Origin: an uncultured Pseudomonadota bacterium
GTDB taxonomy: Bacteria > Pseudomonadota > Gammaproteobacteria > Burkholderiales > SG8-39
Length of the DNA stretch: 64,000 bases
Direction of reading: 5' to 3'
Assembly: GCA_903829815.1 (NCBI GenBank)
Contig: CAIKRR010000094.1
Coordinates: 52,186 to 116,185, forward strand
Shown here: one piece after another, positions 36,365 to 45,285 of the stretch
Position numbering within the stretch: position 1 is the stretch's first letter
Layout: each line of letters starts with the position of its first letter
The notes under the pieces: model-generated
Told to the model about the DNA's origin: nothing
The model's database searches: none
The model's input: only the letters and a program-made list of their open reading frames with translations
Made by a program: the position numbers and the translations under genes

Positions 36365-38131
36365 ATGCAGCTGTCAATGATGTCGATGCGCTCGCGACGG
36401 CGCGGCTTTGCAGCGCTGGTGATCGCCAGCTCGGCGGCCCTGTTCTGGCTGATGGCCCGAACGCTGCCGGGTAGCGGCTCGGATCCCCTCAGCACCGTCA
36501 TGCTCGGTCTCTTTGCGCTCACGCTGCCCTGGACGGTCATCGGCTTCTGGAACGCTGTCATCGGCTTTGCACTGATGCAATTCAGCCGCGATCCGGCACT
36601 CGTGACCGCACCCTGCCTCGAAACTGGCGGGGGTGACGATGCGATCGTCAGTTCGACCGCCCTGCTGATATGCATTCGGAACGAGGACACGCAACTGGTC
36701 CGACGCAATCTCGAATGGATGCTCGACGCCCTGATCGCCACGGGTCAGGCGCGCCGCTTCCAGCTGTACATGCTGAGCGACAGCAACCAGCCCGAGATCG
36801 CCGCCGCCGAGTCACAGGCTGCTGCCGCGCTTTCGCAACGCTTCGGATCAGCCCTCGAGATCACCTACCGCAGGCGCGAGCGCAGCGAAGGATTCAAGGC
36901 AGGCAATCTGCGCGAGTTCTGTGAACGCTGGGGGCATCGACATGCATTCGCGATCGTGCTCGATGCCGACAGCCTGATGACACCGCAAGCGATGCTGCGG
37001 CTCGTGCGCATCATGCAGCGATGCCCGCAGATCGGCATCGTGCAGACCTTGGTTACCGGCCTGCCCAGTGCGAGCCCGTTTGCCCGCATCTTCCAGTTTG
37101 GCATGCGACTGGGCATGCGCTCCTACACGCTCGGATCGGCCTTCTGGCAGGGCGACTGCGGGCCCTACTGGGGACACAATGCCATTTTGCGCATGGCCCC
37201 TTTCATCGCGCACTGCGAGTTGCCGATGCTCGCCGGCACCCCGCCGCTCGGCGGGCACATCCTGAGCCATGATCAAGTCGAGGCGGTGTTGATGCGCCGG
37301 GCGGGTTTCGAGGTCCGCGTCCTGCCGATCGAAGACGGCAGTTGGGAAGAAAACCCGCCGACACTGCCCGAATTCATCCGCCGCGATCTGCGCTGGTGCC
37401 AGGGCAATATGCAGTATTTCAGGCTTCTGGGATTGCCCGGCTTGCTGCCGATCAGCCGCTGCCAGTTGCTGCTGGCCATTGCAATGTATCTCGGGTCGCT
37501 CGCCTGGCTGGGCCTGTTGTTGCTCGGTCTGCTGGGTCAGGTGACCGTCCGCGGCGATACCGGTCTGGTGCTGCTCGCGGTCATCATGACCATGAGCTTC
37601 GCGCCCAAGATCGCCACGCTCGCCGATGTCCTGCTGCGCGCCAGACTGCGTGCCGCTTATGGAGGCGGCCTGCGCATCGCGGGCAGTGCGCTGCTGGAAA
37701 TCACGATGACGATGCTGGTGGCACCCATCTCGGCCGTGGCGGTGAGTCTTTTCATCCTCGGCCTGCCGTTTGGCAGGCGCGTCGGCTGGACGTCCCAGCA
37801 GCGCGAGGCTCATCGCCTGCCCTTGTCGGATGCACTGCGGTGCCTTTGGCCCCAGACCCTGCTGGGCCTTGCGCTTGCCGCGGGCATCTACCAGTCATCG
37901 ACCTTGAGTATCGGGTTTGCCCTGCCGGTCATCGCCGGACTGCTGCTCAGCGTACCCATTGCCATGCTGAGCGCATCCCCAAGCCTGGGCCGCGCAATGG
38001 CACGATCAGGGCTGTGCCGCACACCCGACGAAGCCTGGCCGCGGAAGTTGGCTGCGCAAAGCGCACAGGCACCGATCCTGTTCTTCGACTGCCTGGCGCC
38101 CGGCCATGCCATCAAGCCCCATGACAGATAG
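36365..38131 (+). CDS. OpgH/MdoH-like glucosyltransferase
   Basis: This 588 aa inner-membrane family 2 glycosyltransferase has the catalytic motif region FAIVLDADSLMTP, then GDCGPYWGHNAILR, a GGHILSHDQVEAVLMRRAG acceptor motif, IRRDLRWCQGNMQYF (the Q-x-x-R-W-like region) and several C-terminal transmembrane helices. It is shorter than E. coli OpgH (about 850 aa), lacking much of the N-terminal membrane region. No OpgG partner is nearby. The gene begins directly after the cytochrome stop and overlaps the next reductase gene by 26 bp. Confidence 0.85.
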   Translation: MQLSMMSMRSRRRGFAALVIASSAALFWLMARTLPGSGSDPLSTVMLGLFALTLPWTVIGFWNAVIGFALMQFSRDPALVTAPCLETGGGDDAIVSSTALLICIRNEDTQLVRRNLEWMLDALIATGQARRFQLYMLSDSNQPEIAAAESQAAAALSQRFGSALEITYRRRERSEGFKAGNLREFCERWGHRHAFAIVLDADSLMTPQAMLRLVRIMQRCPQIGIVQTLVTGLPSASPFARIFQFGMRLGMRSYTLGSAFWQGDCGPYWGHNAILRMAPFIAHCELPMLAGTPPLGGHILSHDQVEAVLMRRAGFEVRVLPIEDGSWEENPPTLPEFIRRDLRWCQGNMQYFRLLGLPGLLPISRCQLLLAIAMYLGSLAWLGLLLLGLLGQVTVRGDTGLVLLAVIMTMSFAPKIATLADVLLRARLRAAYGGGLRIAGSALLEITMTMLVAPISAVAVSLFILGLPFGRRVGWTSQQREAHRLPLSDALRCLWPQTLLGLALAAGIYQSSTLSIGFALPVIAGLLLSVPIAMLSASPSLGRAMARSGLCRTPDEAWPRKLAAQSAQAPILFFDCLAPGHAIKPHDR

Positions 38132-38939
38132 AGCCTCCCCCATCGGTCCAACCACCATCGTGGAACCACCCGCTGAGGACAACAGCGAGTGGCAGTCGCT
38201 GCTCGCCCAGGCCTCTGGTGCGCAGGCGCCTGAGGCCTTGCCCCTCACGCCCCCCTCACCACTCCAGGCGCTCTACGGGCCCCTGTGCGAGGCGCGCCGC
38301 GCCGGACCGTTCGTGGTGGGTCATCTTGCGCAAAGCCTTGACGGGCGAATCGCCACCCTGTGCGGCATGTCACGATGGCTCAGCGGTGCCGAGGACCTGC
38401 TCCACACCCACCGGATGCGAGCGATGGTCCAGGCGGTGGTCGTCGGTGTAACGACAGTTCTTCTTGATGATCCACAACTGACAGTGCGTCGCTGCACGGG
38501 CCCCAATCCGGTGCGGGTTGTCATCGACCCCGATCGCCGACTCGACGGCAGCCAGCGCCTCTTTCGAGATGGCCTGGCGCAGACGCTGCTGCTCTGCGGC
38601 GCTGATCGCGCCCAGGAAGGCGAGCGACTCGCCAATGCCCAGGTCGTGCCTGTCGTGCGCGGCGAGCGCGGCCTGAGTCCACACGAGATCTGCCGCGTGC
38701 TCGCCTCGCGTGGGCTCTCGAGCTTGCTGATCGAAGGTGGCGGCGTCACGGTCTCGCACTTTCTGGCAGCAGGCGCCCTCCACCGACTGCAGATCACCAT
38801 CGCGCCGGTGATCCTGGGTTCGGGCCGCCCCGCGATCGTGCTCCCGACGATCACCGATCTGAGCAACAGTCTGCGGCCCCGCACCAGGCGAATGATCATG
38901 GGCGACGATGTCATGATCGAATGCGATTTCGATGTCTGA
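38106..38939 (+). CDS. RibD C-terminal/dihydrofolate-reductase-fold reductase
   Basis: This protein of up to 277 aa has the RibD_C reductase fold but no deaminase domain. [18 protein letters not shown] (substrate-binding start), [18 protein letters not shown] and [16 protein letters not shown] (nucleotide binding) are typical. Such reductases act on pyrimidine or pterin-like ribosylamino compounds with NADPH. A later ATG at 38121 (MTDRASP) is an alternative start. It overlaps the OpgH-like gene by 26 bp and the MDR gene by 8 bp, so it is tightly coupled. Confidence 0.85.
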   Translation: MPSSPMTDRASPIGPTTIVEPPAEDNSEWQSLLAQASGAQAPEALPLTPPSPLQALYGPLCEARRAGPFVVGHLAQSLDGRIATLCGMSRWLSGAEDLLHTHRMRAMVQAVVVGVTTVLLDDPQLTVRRCTGPNPVRVVIDPDRRLDGSQRLFRDGLAQTLLLCGADRAQEGERLANAQVVPVVRGERGLSPHEICRVLASRGLSSLLIEGGGVTVSHFLAAGALHRLQITIAPVILGSGRPAIVLPTITDLSNSLRPRTRRMIMGDDVMIECDFDV

Positions 38940-39909
38940 TCGGCTTGCACGCGCCTTCTGGATTGTCGAGCCCGGCCGCGGCGAAATCCGGGAGGAGGTG
39001 CTGCCGGCGCCGGGACCCGACCAGCTTGTCGTGACCGCACGGCGCAGCGGGATCAGTCGCGGCACCGAAAGCCTGGTACTCAGAGGGCTGGTGCCCCCGA
39101 GCCAGTGGCAGGCGATGCGCTGTCCGTTTCAGATCGGCGAGTTTCCCGGCCCGCTGAAATATGGCTACGCCTCGGTCGGGCAGATCGATGCCGGCCCCGA
39201 CAGGCTGCTGGGCAGGCGGGTGTTTTGCCTGTATCCGCATCAGAGTTCCTATGTGGTGCCGATTGCGGCGGTGACGCTCCTGCCCGACGATGTGCCCGAT
39301 ACCCGGGCCGTGCTGTCAGCCAATATGGAGACTGCAGTCAACGGACTCTGGGACGCTGCGCCACGACTCGGAGATCGCATCAGCGTGATCGGTGCCGGCG
39401 TGGTCGGCGCGCTGGTGGCTGCGCTCGCCGCTCGCATCCCCGGCGTCGAAGTCGAACTGGTCGATCCTGACCCGGGCCGCGCAGATCTGGCGGCAGCGCT
39501 GGGCTGCGCATTTGCGCTACCCGGCACGGCCGGTGGCGAGCGTGACATCGTTGTCCATGCCAGCGGCCAGCCCGCCGGGCTCGAGACAGCACTGCGCCTG
39601 GCAGGCTTCGAGGCCACCGTACTCGAAATGAGCTGGTACGGCGCGCAAATGGTGCCTGCGCCGCTTGGCGAAGCGTTTCACAGCCGTCGACTGACACTGC
39701 GATCGTCGCAGGTGGGCTCGGTTGCCACCGCGCAGCGCGCACGATGGGATTTTTCGCGCCGCATGAAGCTTGCGGTCTCGCTGCTGGCCGACCCTGTTTT
39801 CGACACCTTGCTGACCGGCCAGAGCATGCTGGACGAGTTGCCCGCCACCCTGTCACGCCTGGCCGACCGACCCGATGGTGCGCTCTGCCACAGCGTGATC
39901 TATCGCTGA
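38932..39909 (+). CDS. zinc-less MDR dehydrogenase of the pterin-like cluster
   Basis: This 325 aa medium-chain dehydrogenase/reductase has the motif [14 protein letters not shown] and VKYGY-like [10 protein letters not shown] near the N-terminus and a Rossmann GxGxxG variant ([16 protein letters not shown]). The His/Cys zinc ligands of alcohol dehydrogenases are not visible. It starts with an 8 bp overlap on the RibD-type gene. The substrate is unknown; I infer that it works with the neighbouring reductase and PTPS-like protein. Confidence 0.82.
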   Translation: MSDRLARAFWIVEPGRGEIREEVLPAPGPDQLVVTARRSGISRGTESLVLRGLVPPSQWQAMRCPFQIGEFPGPLKYGYASVGQIDAGPDRLLGRRVFCLYPHQSSYVVPIAAVTLLPDDVPDTRAVLSANMETAVNGLWDAAPRLGDRISVIGAGVVGALVAALAARIPGVEVELVDPDPGRADLAAALGCAFALPGTAGGERDIVVHASGQPAGLETALRLAGFEATVLEMSWYGAQMVPAPLGEAFHSRRLTLRSSQVGSVATAQRARWDFSRRMKLAVSLLADPVFDTLLTGQSMLDELPATLSRLADRPDGALCHSVIYR

Positions 39910-39966
39910 TCGCACCACCCCCACCCACCCGCTGACTGCCACCACGACTGCCGGAGTCCTTCCATC

Positions 39967-40371
39967 ATGTACAGCCTCGCCGTCTCTGACCACATCATGA
40001 TTGCCCACAGTTTCACCGGCGAGATCTTCGGCCCGGCACAAAAGCTGCACGGGGCGACCTACGGTGTCGAGGTCGAGTTCAGACGCGAACGACTCGATGC
40101 CAATGGGCTGGTCTGCGACATCGGACTGGCACTGGCCGTGCTGCACGAGGTGCTCGCCGATCTGAACTTCAAGAATCTTGATGAGCTGACCGAACTGGGT
40201 GGTCAAAACACCACGACCGAATTCATGGCTGGCGAGATCTTTCGCCGCATGAAGATCCAGATCGAAGCGGGCAGAATCGGCCCTGACACGGCTCACACGC
40301 TGGCCTCGATGCGGGTCGTACTGCGCGAGTCGCCGGTCGCCTGGGCGGCGTTCGACGGCTTGCTCGGTTGA
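39967..40371 (+). CDS. PTPS/QueD-fold protein lacking catalytic residues
   Basis: This 134 aa protein aligns along its length with 6-pyruvoyltetrahydropterin and 6-carboxytetrahydropterin synthases: IMIAHSF, KLHGATYGVEVEF, NTTTEFMAGEIF, VVLRESP. His14 and His28 remain. The catalytic Cys is Ala24, the second His of LHGH is Ala30, and the D-H pair of the LDH motif is Asn67-Phe68. The pterin-binding Glu residues (85 and 121) are kept. It may bind a pterin without the usual chemistry. The glycosyltransferase start overlaps its stop. Confidence 0.85.
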   Translation: MYSLAVSDHIMIAHSFTGEIFGPAQKLHGATYGVEVEFRRERLDANGLVCDIGLALAVLHEVLADLNFKNLDELTELGGQNTTTEFMAGEIFRRMKIQIEAGRIGPDTAHTLASMRVVLRESPVAWAAFDGLLG

Positions 40372-41438
40372 CCGCACTCACGCTCATTGTTCCGGGCGCA
40401 CTCGATCAGCTCACCGGCGGCTACCTCTTTGATCGGCAGGTCGTTGATGGCCTGCGTGCGATGGGACGCACGGTGGCCGTGATCGAGCTGCCCGGCGAAT
40501 TTCCTGGCACCGATGAACTGGCGCGCGCAGCCGCAGCAGATGCGCTCGCCGGCCTGCCATCGGGACACACTGTGGTGATCGACGGTCTTGCCTTGCCGGC
40601 CTTTGTCGAGTGCCTGGAGGCACACACGAGCCGCCTGTCGATCGTCGCCTTCGTGCATCACCCCCTGTCGCTCGAGAGCGGGTTGTCGGCACAGACCGCT
40701 CGGGGCTATGCCCTGATCGAGAGCCGTCTGTGGCCGCTCATGCGTGGCCTGCTGTGCCCCAGTGCTCACACCGCGGCAGCAGTCATCGCGGCCGGTGTTG
40801 TCGCTGATCGGGTTCGGGTCACAGCGCCCGGCACACGACGGCCCTGCCCCCCAGCAGCCCTTGCCAAGGCATCCCGATCAGGCGCATCGCGCCCCCTGCA
40901 GCTGCTTGCGGTGGGGACGGTCACGCAACGCAAGGGCTACCTTCATCTGATCGACGCACTGTCGCCGCTGCGGGACCTCGAGTGGCATCTGTCTTGCATC
41001 GGCAGTCTCACACGCGACCCGGCGAGCGCCCGGGCGCTGCGCGAGGCCATCCGTGCCCACGGTCTTGCCACGCGTGTGACTCTGGCTGGAGAAGTATCGA
41101 TGCAGCAGCTGGATGCCGCCTACCGCGGGGCTGATGTGTTCGTACTGGCCTCGCACCACGAGGGCTATGGGATGGTCTATGCCGAGGCACTGGGCTATCA
41201 CCTGCCGATCGTTGCGACAACCGCCGGCGCGATTCCGGACACGGTCGCAGCCGATGCAGCCGTGCTGGTTGCACCGGGCGACGTTCATGCGCTCAGGGGT
41301 GCTTTGCGCCAGGTACTCAGCGACGCAACCCTTCGTCAAAACCTGGCTGCGGGTGCTGCGCGGGCGGCGCAAGACTTGTCCGACTGGCCGGCGGCCGTGC
41401 ATCGCTGGGCGCTGGCCCTTGACGAGTTGCTCGCATGA
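40368..41438 (+). CDS. family 4 glycosyltransferase
   Basis: This 356 aa GT-B enzyme has the GT4 signature HHEGYGMVYAEALGYHLPIVATTAGAIPDTV (E-x7-E) near residues 260-290 and a nucleotide-sugar pocket segment LLAVGTVTQRKGYLHLIDAL. The start is TTG inside the PTPS-like stop (TTGA), which marks translational coupling, and it ends in a 4 bp overlap with the methyltransferase. It probably attaches a sugar to the product of this cluster. Confidence 0.85.
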   Translation: MTALTLIVPGALDQLTGGYLFDRQVVDGLRAMGRTVAVIELPGEFPGTDELARAAAADALAGLPSGHTVVIDGLALPAFVECLEAHTSRLSIVAFVHHPLSLESGLSAQTARGYALIESRLWPLMRGLLCPSAHTAAAVIAAGVVADRVRVTAPGTRRPCPPAALAKASRSGASRPLQLLAVGTVTQRKGYLHLIDALSPLRDLEWHLSCIGSLTRDPASARALREAIRAHGLATRVTLAGEVSMQQLDAAYRGADVFVLASHHEGYGMVYAEALGYHLPIVATTAGAIPDTVAADAAVLVAPGDVHALRGALRQVLSDATLRQNLAAGAARAAQDLSDWPAAVHRWALALDELLA

Positions 41439-42343
41439 GCGGCTTCTCACCCGAGTGGCTTGCACAACGCGAGCCCCTGGACGCCGCTGCACGTGACGCG
41501 GGTCTCGCGCATGAATTCGCAGCGGCGATCGCGCGCACACCACGCCGGATCATCGATCTGGGTGCCGGGACAGGCGCGAACCTGCGACTGCTCGCGCCCT
41601 TGATCGCTGGCGATCAGGACTGGCTGCTGATCGACAAGGACCCTGCGCTGCTGGTTGCCCAGCGTCGTGAGATCGCCCGATGGGCAGCGCAGCACGAATG
41701 GGGCTTCAGCGAAGATGCGACGGGCGCCGTCGAGATCAGCGTCGGAGCGGCGCGCTGGCGCGTCCGATCGCAGGAACTCGACCTGCACGCATCGCTCGAG
41801 CAGCTCCGGTTGCAGGACTGTGATGGCGTGACGACGACCGCCTTTCTGGACCTCGTCTCGGTCGAATGGATCGATCGTCTGTGCCACATGCTCTCCCGGT
41901 CACCTCGCCCGCTGCTGGCAACCCTGAGCGTCGATGGCCAGCGCCGGTGGCAGCCTGCGATGGCAGACGATCTGCGATTGCTACAGGCGTTCGAGCAACA
42001 CCAGGCGGGTGACAAGGGGTTTGGAATCGCACTGGGCATCGCCGCGGTCGATGAGATGGCTCTGCGCCTCGCCAGGAACGGCTTTTCTGTTGGCACTGCT
42101 CGCAGCGATTGGCTGATTGCAGACGAGCACCGGGCCTTGCTCGGGCAGATGATCGATGAAGCGCTCGCGATCGGCTGCGAGCTCGAGCCGGGTGCCGCCT
42201 CTGAGTTCGCCCAATGGGCGGCGCACCGTCATGCGCAGGTGGCTGCCGGCACGCTCGCACTGACCATCGGACATCGCGATCTTCTGGCCTTGCCGAGGCC
42301 GATCGTGTACCCAGATTCGTTCACCCTGCCGGCGGCTCGCTGA
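41435..42343 (+). CDS. class I SAM-dependent methyltransferase of the pterin-like cluster
   Basis: This 302 aa methyltransferase has motif I IIDLGAGTGANLRLLAPL, an acidic motif II LLIDKDPALLV and the strand VTTTAFLDLVSVEWIDRLC. It is the last gene of the overlapping cluster (4 bp overlap with the glycosyltransferase). Its 3' end overlaps the convergent photolyase-like gene by 23 bp. The acceptor is unknown, perhaps a glycosylated pterin. Confidence 0.85.
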   Translation: MSGFSPEWLAQREPLDAAARDAGLAHEFAAAIARTPRRIIDLGAGTGANLRLLAPLIAGDQDWLLIDKDPALLVAQRREIARWAAQHEWGFSEDATGAVEISVGAARWRVRSQELDLHASLEQLRLQDCDGVTTTAFLDLVSVEWIDRLCHMLSRSPRPLLATLSVDGQRRWQPAMADDLRLLQAFEQHQAGDKGFGIALGIAAVDEMALRLARNGFSVGTARSDWLIADEHRALLGQMIDEALAIGCELEPGAASEFAQWAAHRHAQVAAGTLALTIGHRDLLALPRPIVYPDSFTLPAAR

Positions 42344-43559
42344 CGGCCAACAGATCGTTCGCGGAGCGCAGTCCGCGCGAGACCCGATGCCACCATTGCG
42401 AGAAGGAATCGCAGCGCCGATCGACTGGCGGAAAGAGCTCGGGGGCGTTCTGGCATTCAGCCCAGCGCGCCAGGTGAGGCGCCAAGTGGGGCTCGGCGAT
42501 GCTGCGCACCGTGCGGGCGCGCGCCAAAGCCGCGCCAATCTCAGCGGCCTCACCGTGCCAGCGCTGAGGTGCCAGCTCGGCCATGCGATGGCCGACAAAC
42601 TGCCATCGCCGCTCGTTCCAGGGCCAGGCGCGGTGAAAATCGGCCAAGACAAGACCGATGACAACGGTATCGGTGGGCAAGGATGCCGGCAGTTTGCCAA
42701 GGCTCCAGGGGTGCACCAGCCAGACCTCGCGATCGGCAACCGCGACAGCGTCAGGCGCACTGCAGCCGATCTCAGCGGGAGGCTCTGTCGCCAGAAGAGG
42801 TTCCACCAGCGAACGGCGGCCTTGCAGCACGCTCGGTTCGCGCAGGGGATGCGGCGAGGCAGGCTGACGCGCCATCTGATCGAGCGCCTCGTAGGAGGTG
42901 TCGATCACGCTGCCCGGACTGTGCCACTGCGCCGGAGCATACCGGGCCACATTGTCGGCGTTGAACAGGTAGGGCTTGTTGCTGCCCGTGCCGGCCACCC
43001 ACTGCCAGCTGAGGTGATTGCTGGCCAGGTCGCCATCGAGCAGATGCGCGTACAACCAGTCGGCGCCGCATCGCCAGTGAACCTTGCGAACATGCACCAC
43101 GTAGCTCGCGAGCCACATGCGTGCATGGTTGTGCAGCATGCCCGTGGCATAGAGCGTTCGCACCGCCGCGTCCACCACCGGCACGCCGGTGCACGCCTGC
43201 CGGATGTCGGCAGGCAGTTCGCGCCCATAAGCTGCATCAGGCAGCAGGCCTTCATGCAGTGATTGCAGGATGCCATCGCCACGGTGCTGCCAGACATGGC
43301 GGAAGTAGGCCCGCCAGCCCAGCTCGTACACGAACTTGTGCTGCACCTCCAGCGCGTGGCGCCTGGCCACGCCGGCGAGCACCTCGGGAAGTGTGACCAG
43401 GCCATGGGTGATGTAGGGCGAGAGCAGGCTGACCGCGCCATCGAGCGAGTTTCGCGTACGCGCGTAGGCGGCGGGCCGCACTGCGCCCACACGGGCCTGA
43501 GCCGCTGCCAATGTCGGGGCGAAGCTCGGCGCGAACCCGGCCGCACCGTTCTCATCCAT
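42321..43559 (-). CDS. photolyase/cryptochrome FAD-domain protein with permuted or novel C-terminal domain
   Basis: This 412 aa protein begins directly with the photolyase FAD-binding helical domain: ARTRNSLDGAVSLLSPYITHGLV, FVYELGWRAYFRHVWQH, TGMLHNHARMWLASYVVHV, HLLDGDLASNHLSWQWVAGTGSNKPYLFN. The N-terminal Rossmann-like antenna domain is missing. A C-terminal extension of about 150 residues (VWLVHPWSLGKL..., VIGLVLADFHRAWPW, RWQFVGHRMAEL) has alternating strands and helices and may replace it. The ATG at 43559 overlaps the end of the Fe-S photolyase gene by 8 bp, so the two are coupled. Confidence 0.85.
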   Translation of the reverse strand: MDENGAAGFAPSFAPTLAAAQARVGAVRPAAYARTRNSLDGAVSLLSPYITHGLVTLPEVLAGVARRHALEVQHKFVYELGWRAYFRHVWQHRGDGILQSLHEGLLPDAAYGRELPADIRQACTGVPVVDAAVRTLYATGMLHNHARMWLASYVVHVRKVHWRCGADWLYAHLLDGDLASNHLSWQWVAGTGSNKPYLFNADNVARYAPAQWHSPGSVIDTSYEALDQMARQPASPHPLREPSVLQGRRSLVEPLLATEPPAEIGCSAPDAVAVADREVWLVHPWSLGKLPASLPTDTVVIGLVLADFHRAWPWNERRWQFVGHRMAELAPQRWHGEAAEIGAALARARTVRSIAEPHLAPHLARWAECQNAPELFPPVDRRCDSFSQWWHRVSRGLRSANDLLAVSEPPAG

Positions 43560-45105
43560 GCGCCGCACCCACCTCACCACGGCGGATGGCCGCTGCACGA
43601 TCGCTCACCGCCTGCTTCTGGGCATCGGTCAGACGCGCCACGTTCTTCACTTGCAGCGCCATGCGCGGATTGCGCACCAGCGTGTGTTCGTGGCGCATCA
43701 GGAAGTCCCAGTAAAGCGTGGTAAACGGGCATGCGCTGTCGCCAGTGCGCTGCGCCGGGTCGTAGCGGCAGCCCTTGCAGTGCGGGCTCATGCGCTGGAT
43801 GTACTTGCCGGTGGCGATGTAGGGCTTGCTCCCCATCACGCCACCGTCGGCGTACTGACTCATGCCCAGGGTATTGGGCAACTCCACCCATTCGACCGCA
43901 TCGACGTAGACGGCGAGGTACCAGGCGTGCACCTGGCTGGGCTGAACGCCGAGCATGAGCGCATACAGGCCGGTGACCATCAGGCGCTGGATGTGGTTCG
44001 CATAACCATGCTCGAGCGTCTGTGCCAAAGCGTCGTGCAGGCAGGCCATGTCGGTGGCACCGGTCCAGAACCAGGACGGCAGATCCTGCTGGGCATCGAG
44101 GGCGTTGCCTTCCCGATAAGCCGGCATCCGGGTCCAGTAGACCCCGCGTACATACTCGCGCCAGCCCAGAATCTGGCGGATGAAACCTTCCACGCTGGCG
44201 AGCGGTGCATGCCCGTCCTCGTGCGCCGCTTCGGCCGCAGCCACCACCTCGCGCGGGTTGAGCAGTTTCAGGTTGAGCGCAGCCGACAAGTGCGCGTGGT
44301 ACAGCCAGGGGTCGCCGGGCCACATCGCATCCTGGTAGCGCCCGAACATCGGCAAGCGGTCGCGAATGAAGGCCTGCAAGGACTGCACGGCTTGCGCTCG
44401 CGTGACCGGCCAGGCAAAGCTCTCCAGTCGGCCGGGATGGCCAGCGAATCGGGTGTCGACAAGTTCGATGACCTCGCGCGTGATGGCGTCGGGTTCGAAG
44501 ACGGTACGCGACGGTACGGCACCCGGGCCTGCCGCACCGAAGGCCTCGCGATTGTCAGCGTCAAAGTTCCACTGGCCACCGACAGGCTCATCGCCTTGCA
44601 TCAGGACCTGATGGCGCTTGCGCTGCTCGCGATAGAAATACTCCATGCGCAACGACTTGCGGCCTTTGGCATGCGCTGCAAACTCGGCAACGCTGCTGAA
44701 GAAGTGACGATCCTCGTGGATAGCCAGCGGCAGGTCCCGTGCCTGGGCCACGGCCTTGATCGCCTGGAGCACCCGCCAGTCGCCCGGCGCGGTCATCACC
44801 AGACGGGCAGGTTTCAGGCGCAGGATGTCGGCATCCAGTTGCGCAGCAAGGCTGCCCGCGTTGCCAGGGGCATCCAGCTGCGTGTAGTGCAACTGACGGC
44901 CGGCCGATTGCAGCGCCAGTCCGAAATGGCGCATGGCCGCGATGAACATCGCCGTGCGGGGCTTGCTCGACCACACATGGGTCGACTCCTCGTCGACTTC
45001 AGCCATCCACACCGCGTCTACGCTTGGATCGAAGGCGTCAAAGGCTGCCGCATCGAGGTCAAGCTGGTCGCCAAGCACCACGATGAGGGCGCGCAACTCA
45101 CGCAT
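43552..45105 (-). CDS. Fe-S bacterial cryptochrome/(6-4) photolyase (PhrB-like)
   Basis: This 517 aa protein belongs to the FeS-BCP family. Four [4Fe-4S] cysteines are at Cys355, Cys443, Cys446 and Cys459, the same spacing as in Agrobacterium PhrB. LVVLGDQL-like VVLGDQLDL at the N-terminus and HLSAALNLKLLNPREVV, GWREYVRGVYW and NTLGMSQYADGGVMGSKPYIATGKYI in the FAD domain are typical. Members repair (6-4) photoproducts or act as photoreceptors, with a lumazine antenna. It follows the Cys-rich gene by 21 bp. Confidence 0.93.
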   Translation of the reverse strand: MRELRALIVVLGDQLDLDAAAFDAFDPSVDAVWMAEVDEESTHVWSSKPRTAMFIAAMRHFGLALQSAGRQLHYTQLDAPGNAGSLAAQLDADILRLKPARLVMTAPGDWRVLQAIKAVAQARDLPLAIHEDRHFFSSVAEFAAHAKGRKSLRMEYFYREQRKRHQVLMQGDEPVGGQWNFDADNREAFGAAGPGAVPSRTVFEPDAITREVIELVDTRFAGHPGRLESFAWPVTRAQAVQSLQAFIRDRLPMFGRYQDAMWPGDPWLYHAHLSAALNLKLLNPREVVAAAEAAHEDGHAPLASVEGFIRQILGWREYVRGVYWTRMPAYREGNALDAQQDLPSWFWTGATDMACLHDALAQTLEHGYANHIQRLMVTGLYALMLGVQPSQVHAWYLAVYVDAVEWVELPNTLGMSQYADGGVMGSKPYIATGKYIQRMSPHCKGCRYDPAQRTGDSACPFTTLYWDFLMRHEHTLVRNPRMALQVKNVARLTDAQKQAVSDRAAAIRRGEVGAAHG

Positions 45106-45126
45106 TTGCCAGATGGAGCGTTCCGA

Positions 45127-45285
45127 TCACTCGTCGTCCTTGGTCGGTGGCGTTTCTGGTACTGGCGGATGACTCAGAGCGGGACGGTACATTTTTTGGC
45201 CATCCCACTGCTGGCCACACCAGCAGCGACCCTCGCGGTTGACGATGCAGGTGCCGATGCCGCAGCAGCGCGTGTCGTTATTCAT
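45127..45285 (-). CDS. small Cys-rich protein upstream of photolyase
   Basis: This 52 aa protein has the pattern RCCGIGTCIVNREGRCWCGQQWDG, with five Cys in the first 22 residues, and a Pro-rich tail. The pattern could bind a metal or Fe-S cluster. A strong AAGGAG ribosome site precedes the ATG. It leads the operon with the Fe-S photolyase 21 bp downstream. I have seen similar small Cys-rich proteins next to FeS-BCP genes, but their role is unknown. Confidence 0.7.
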   Translation of the reverse strand: MNNDTRCCGIGTCIVNREGRCWCGQQWDGQKMYRPALSHPPVPETPPTKDDE

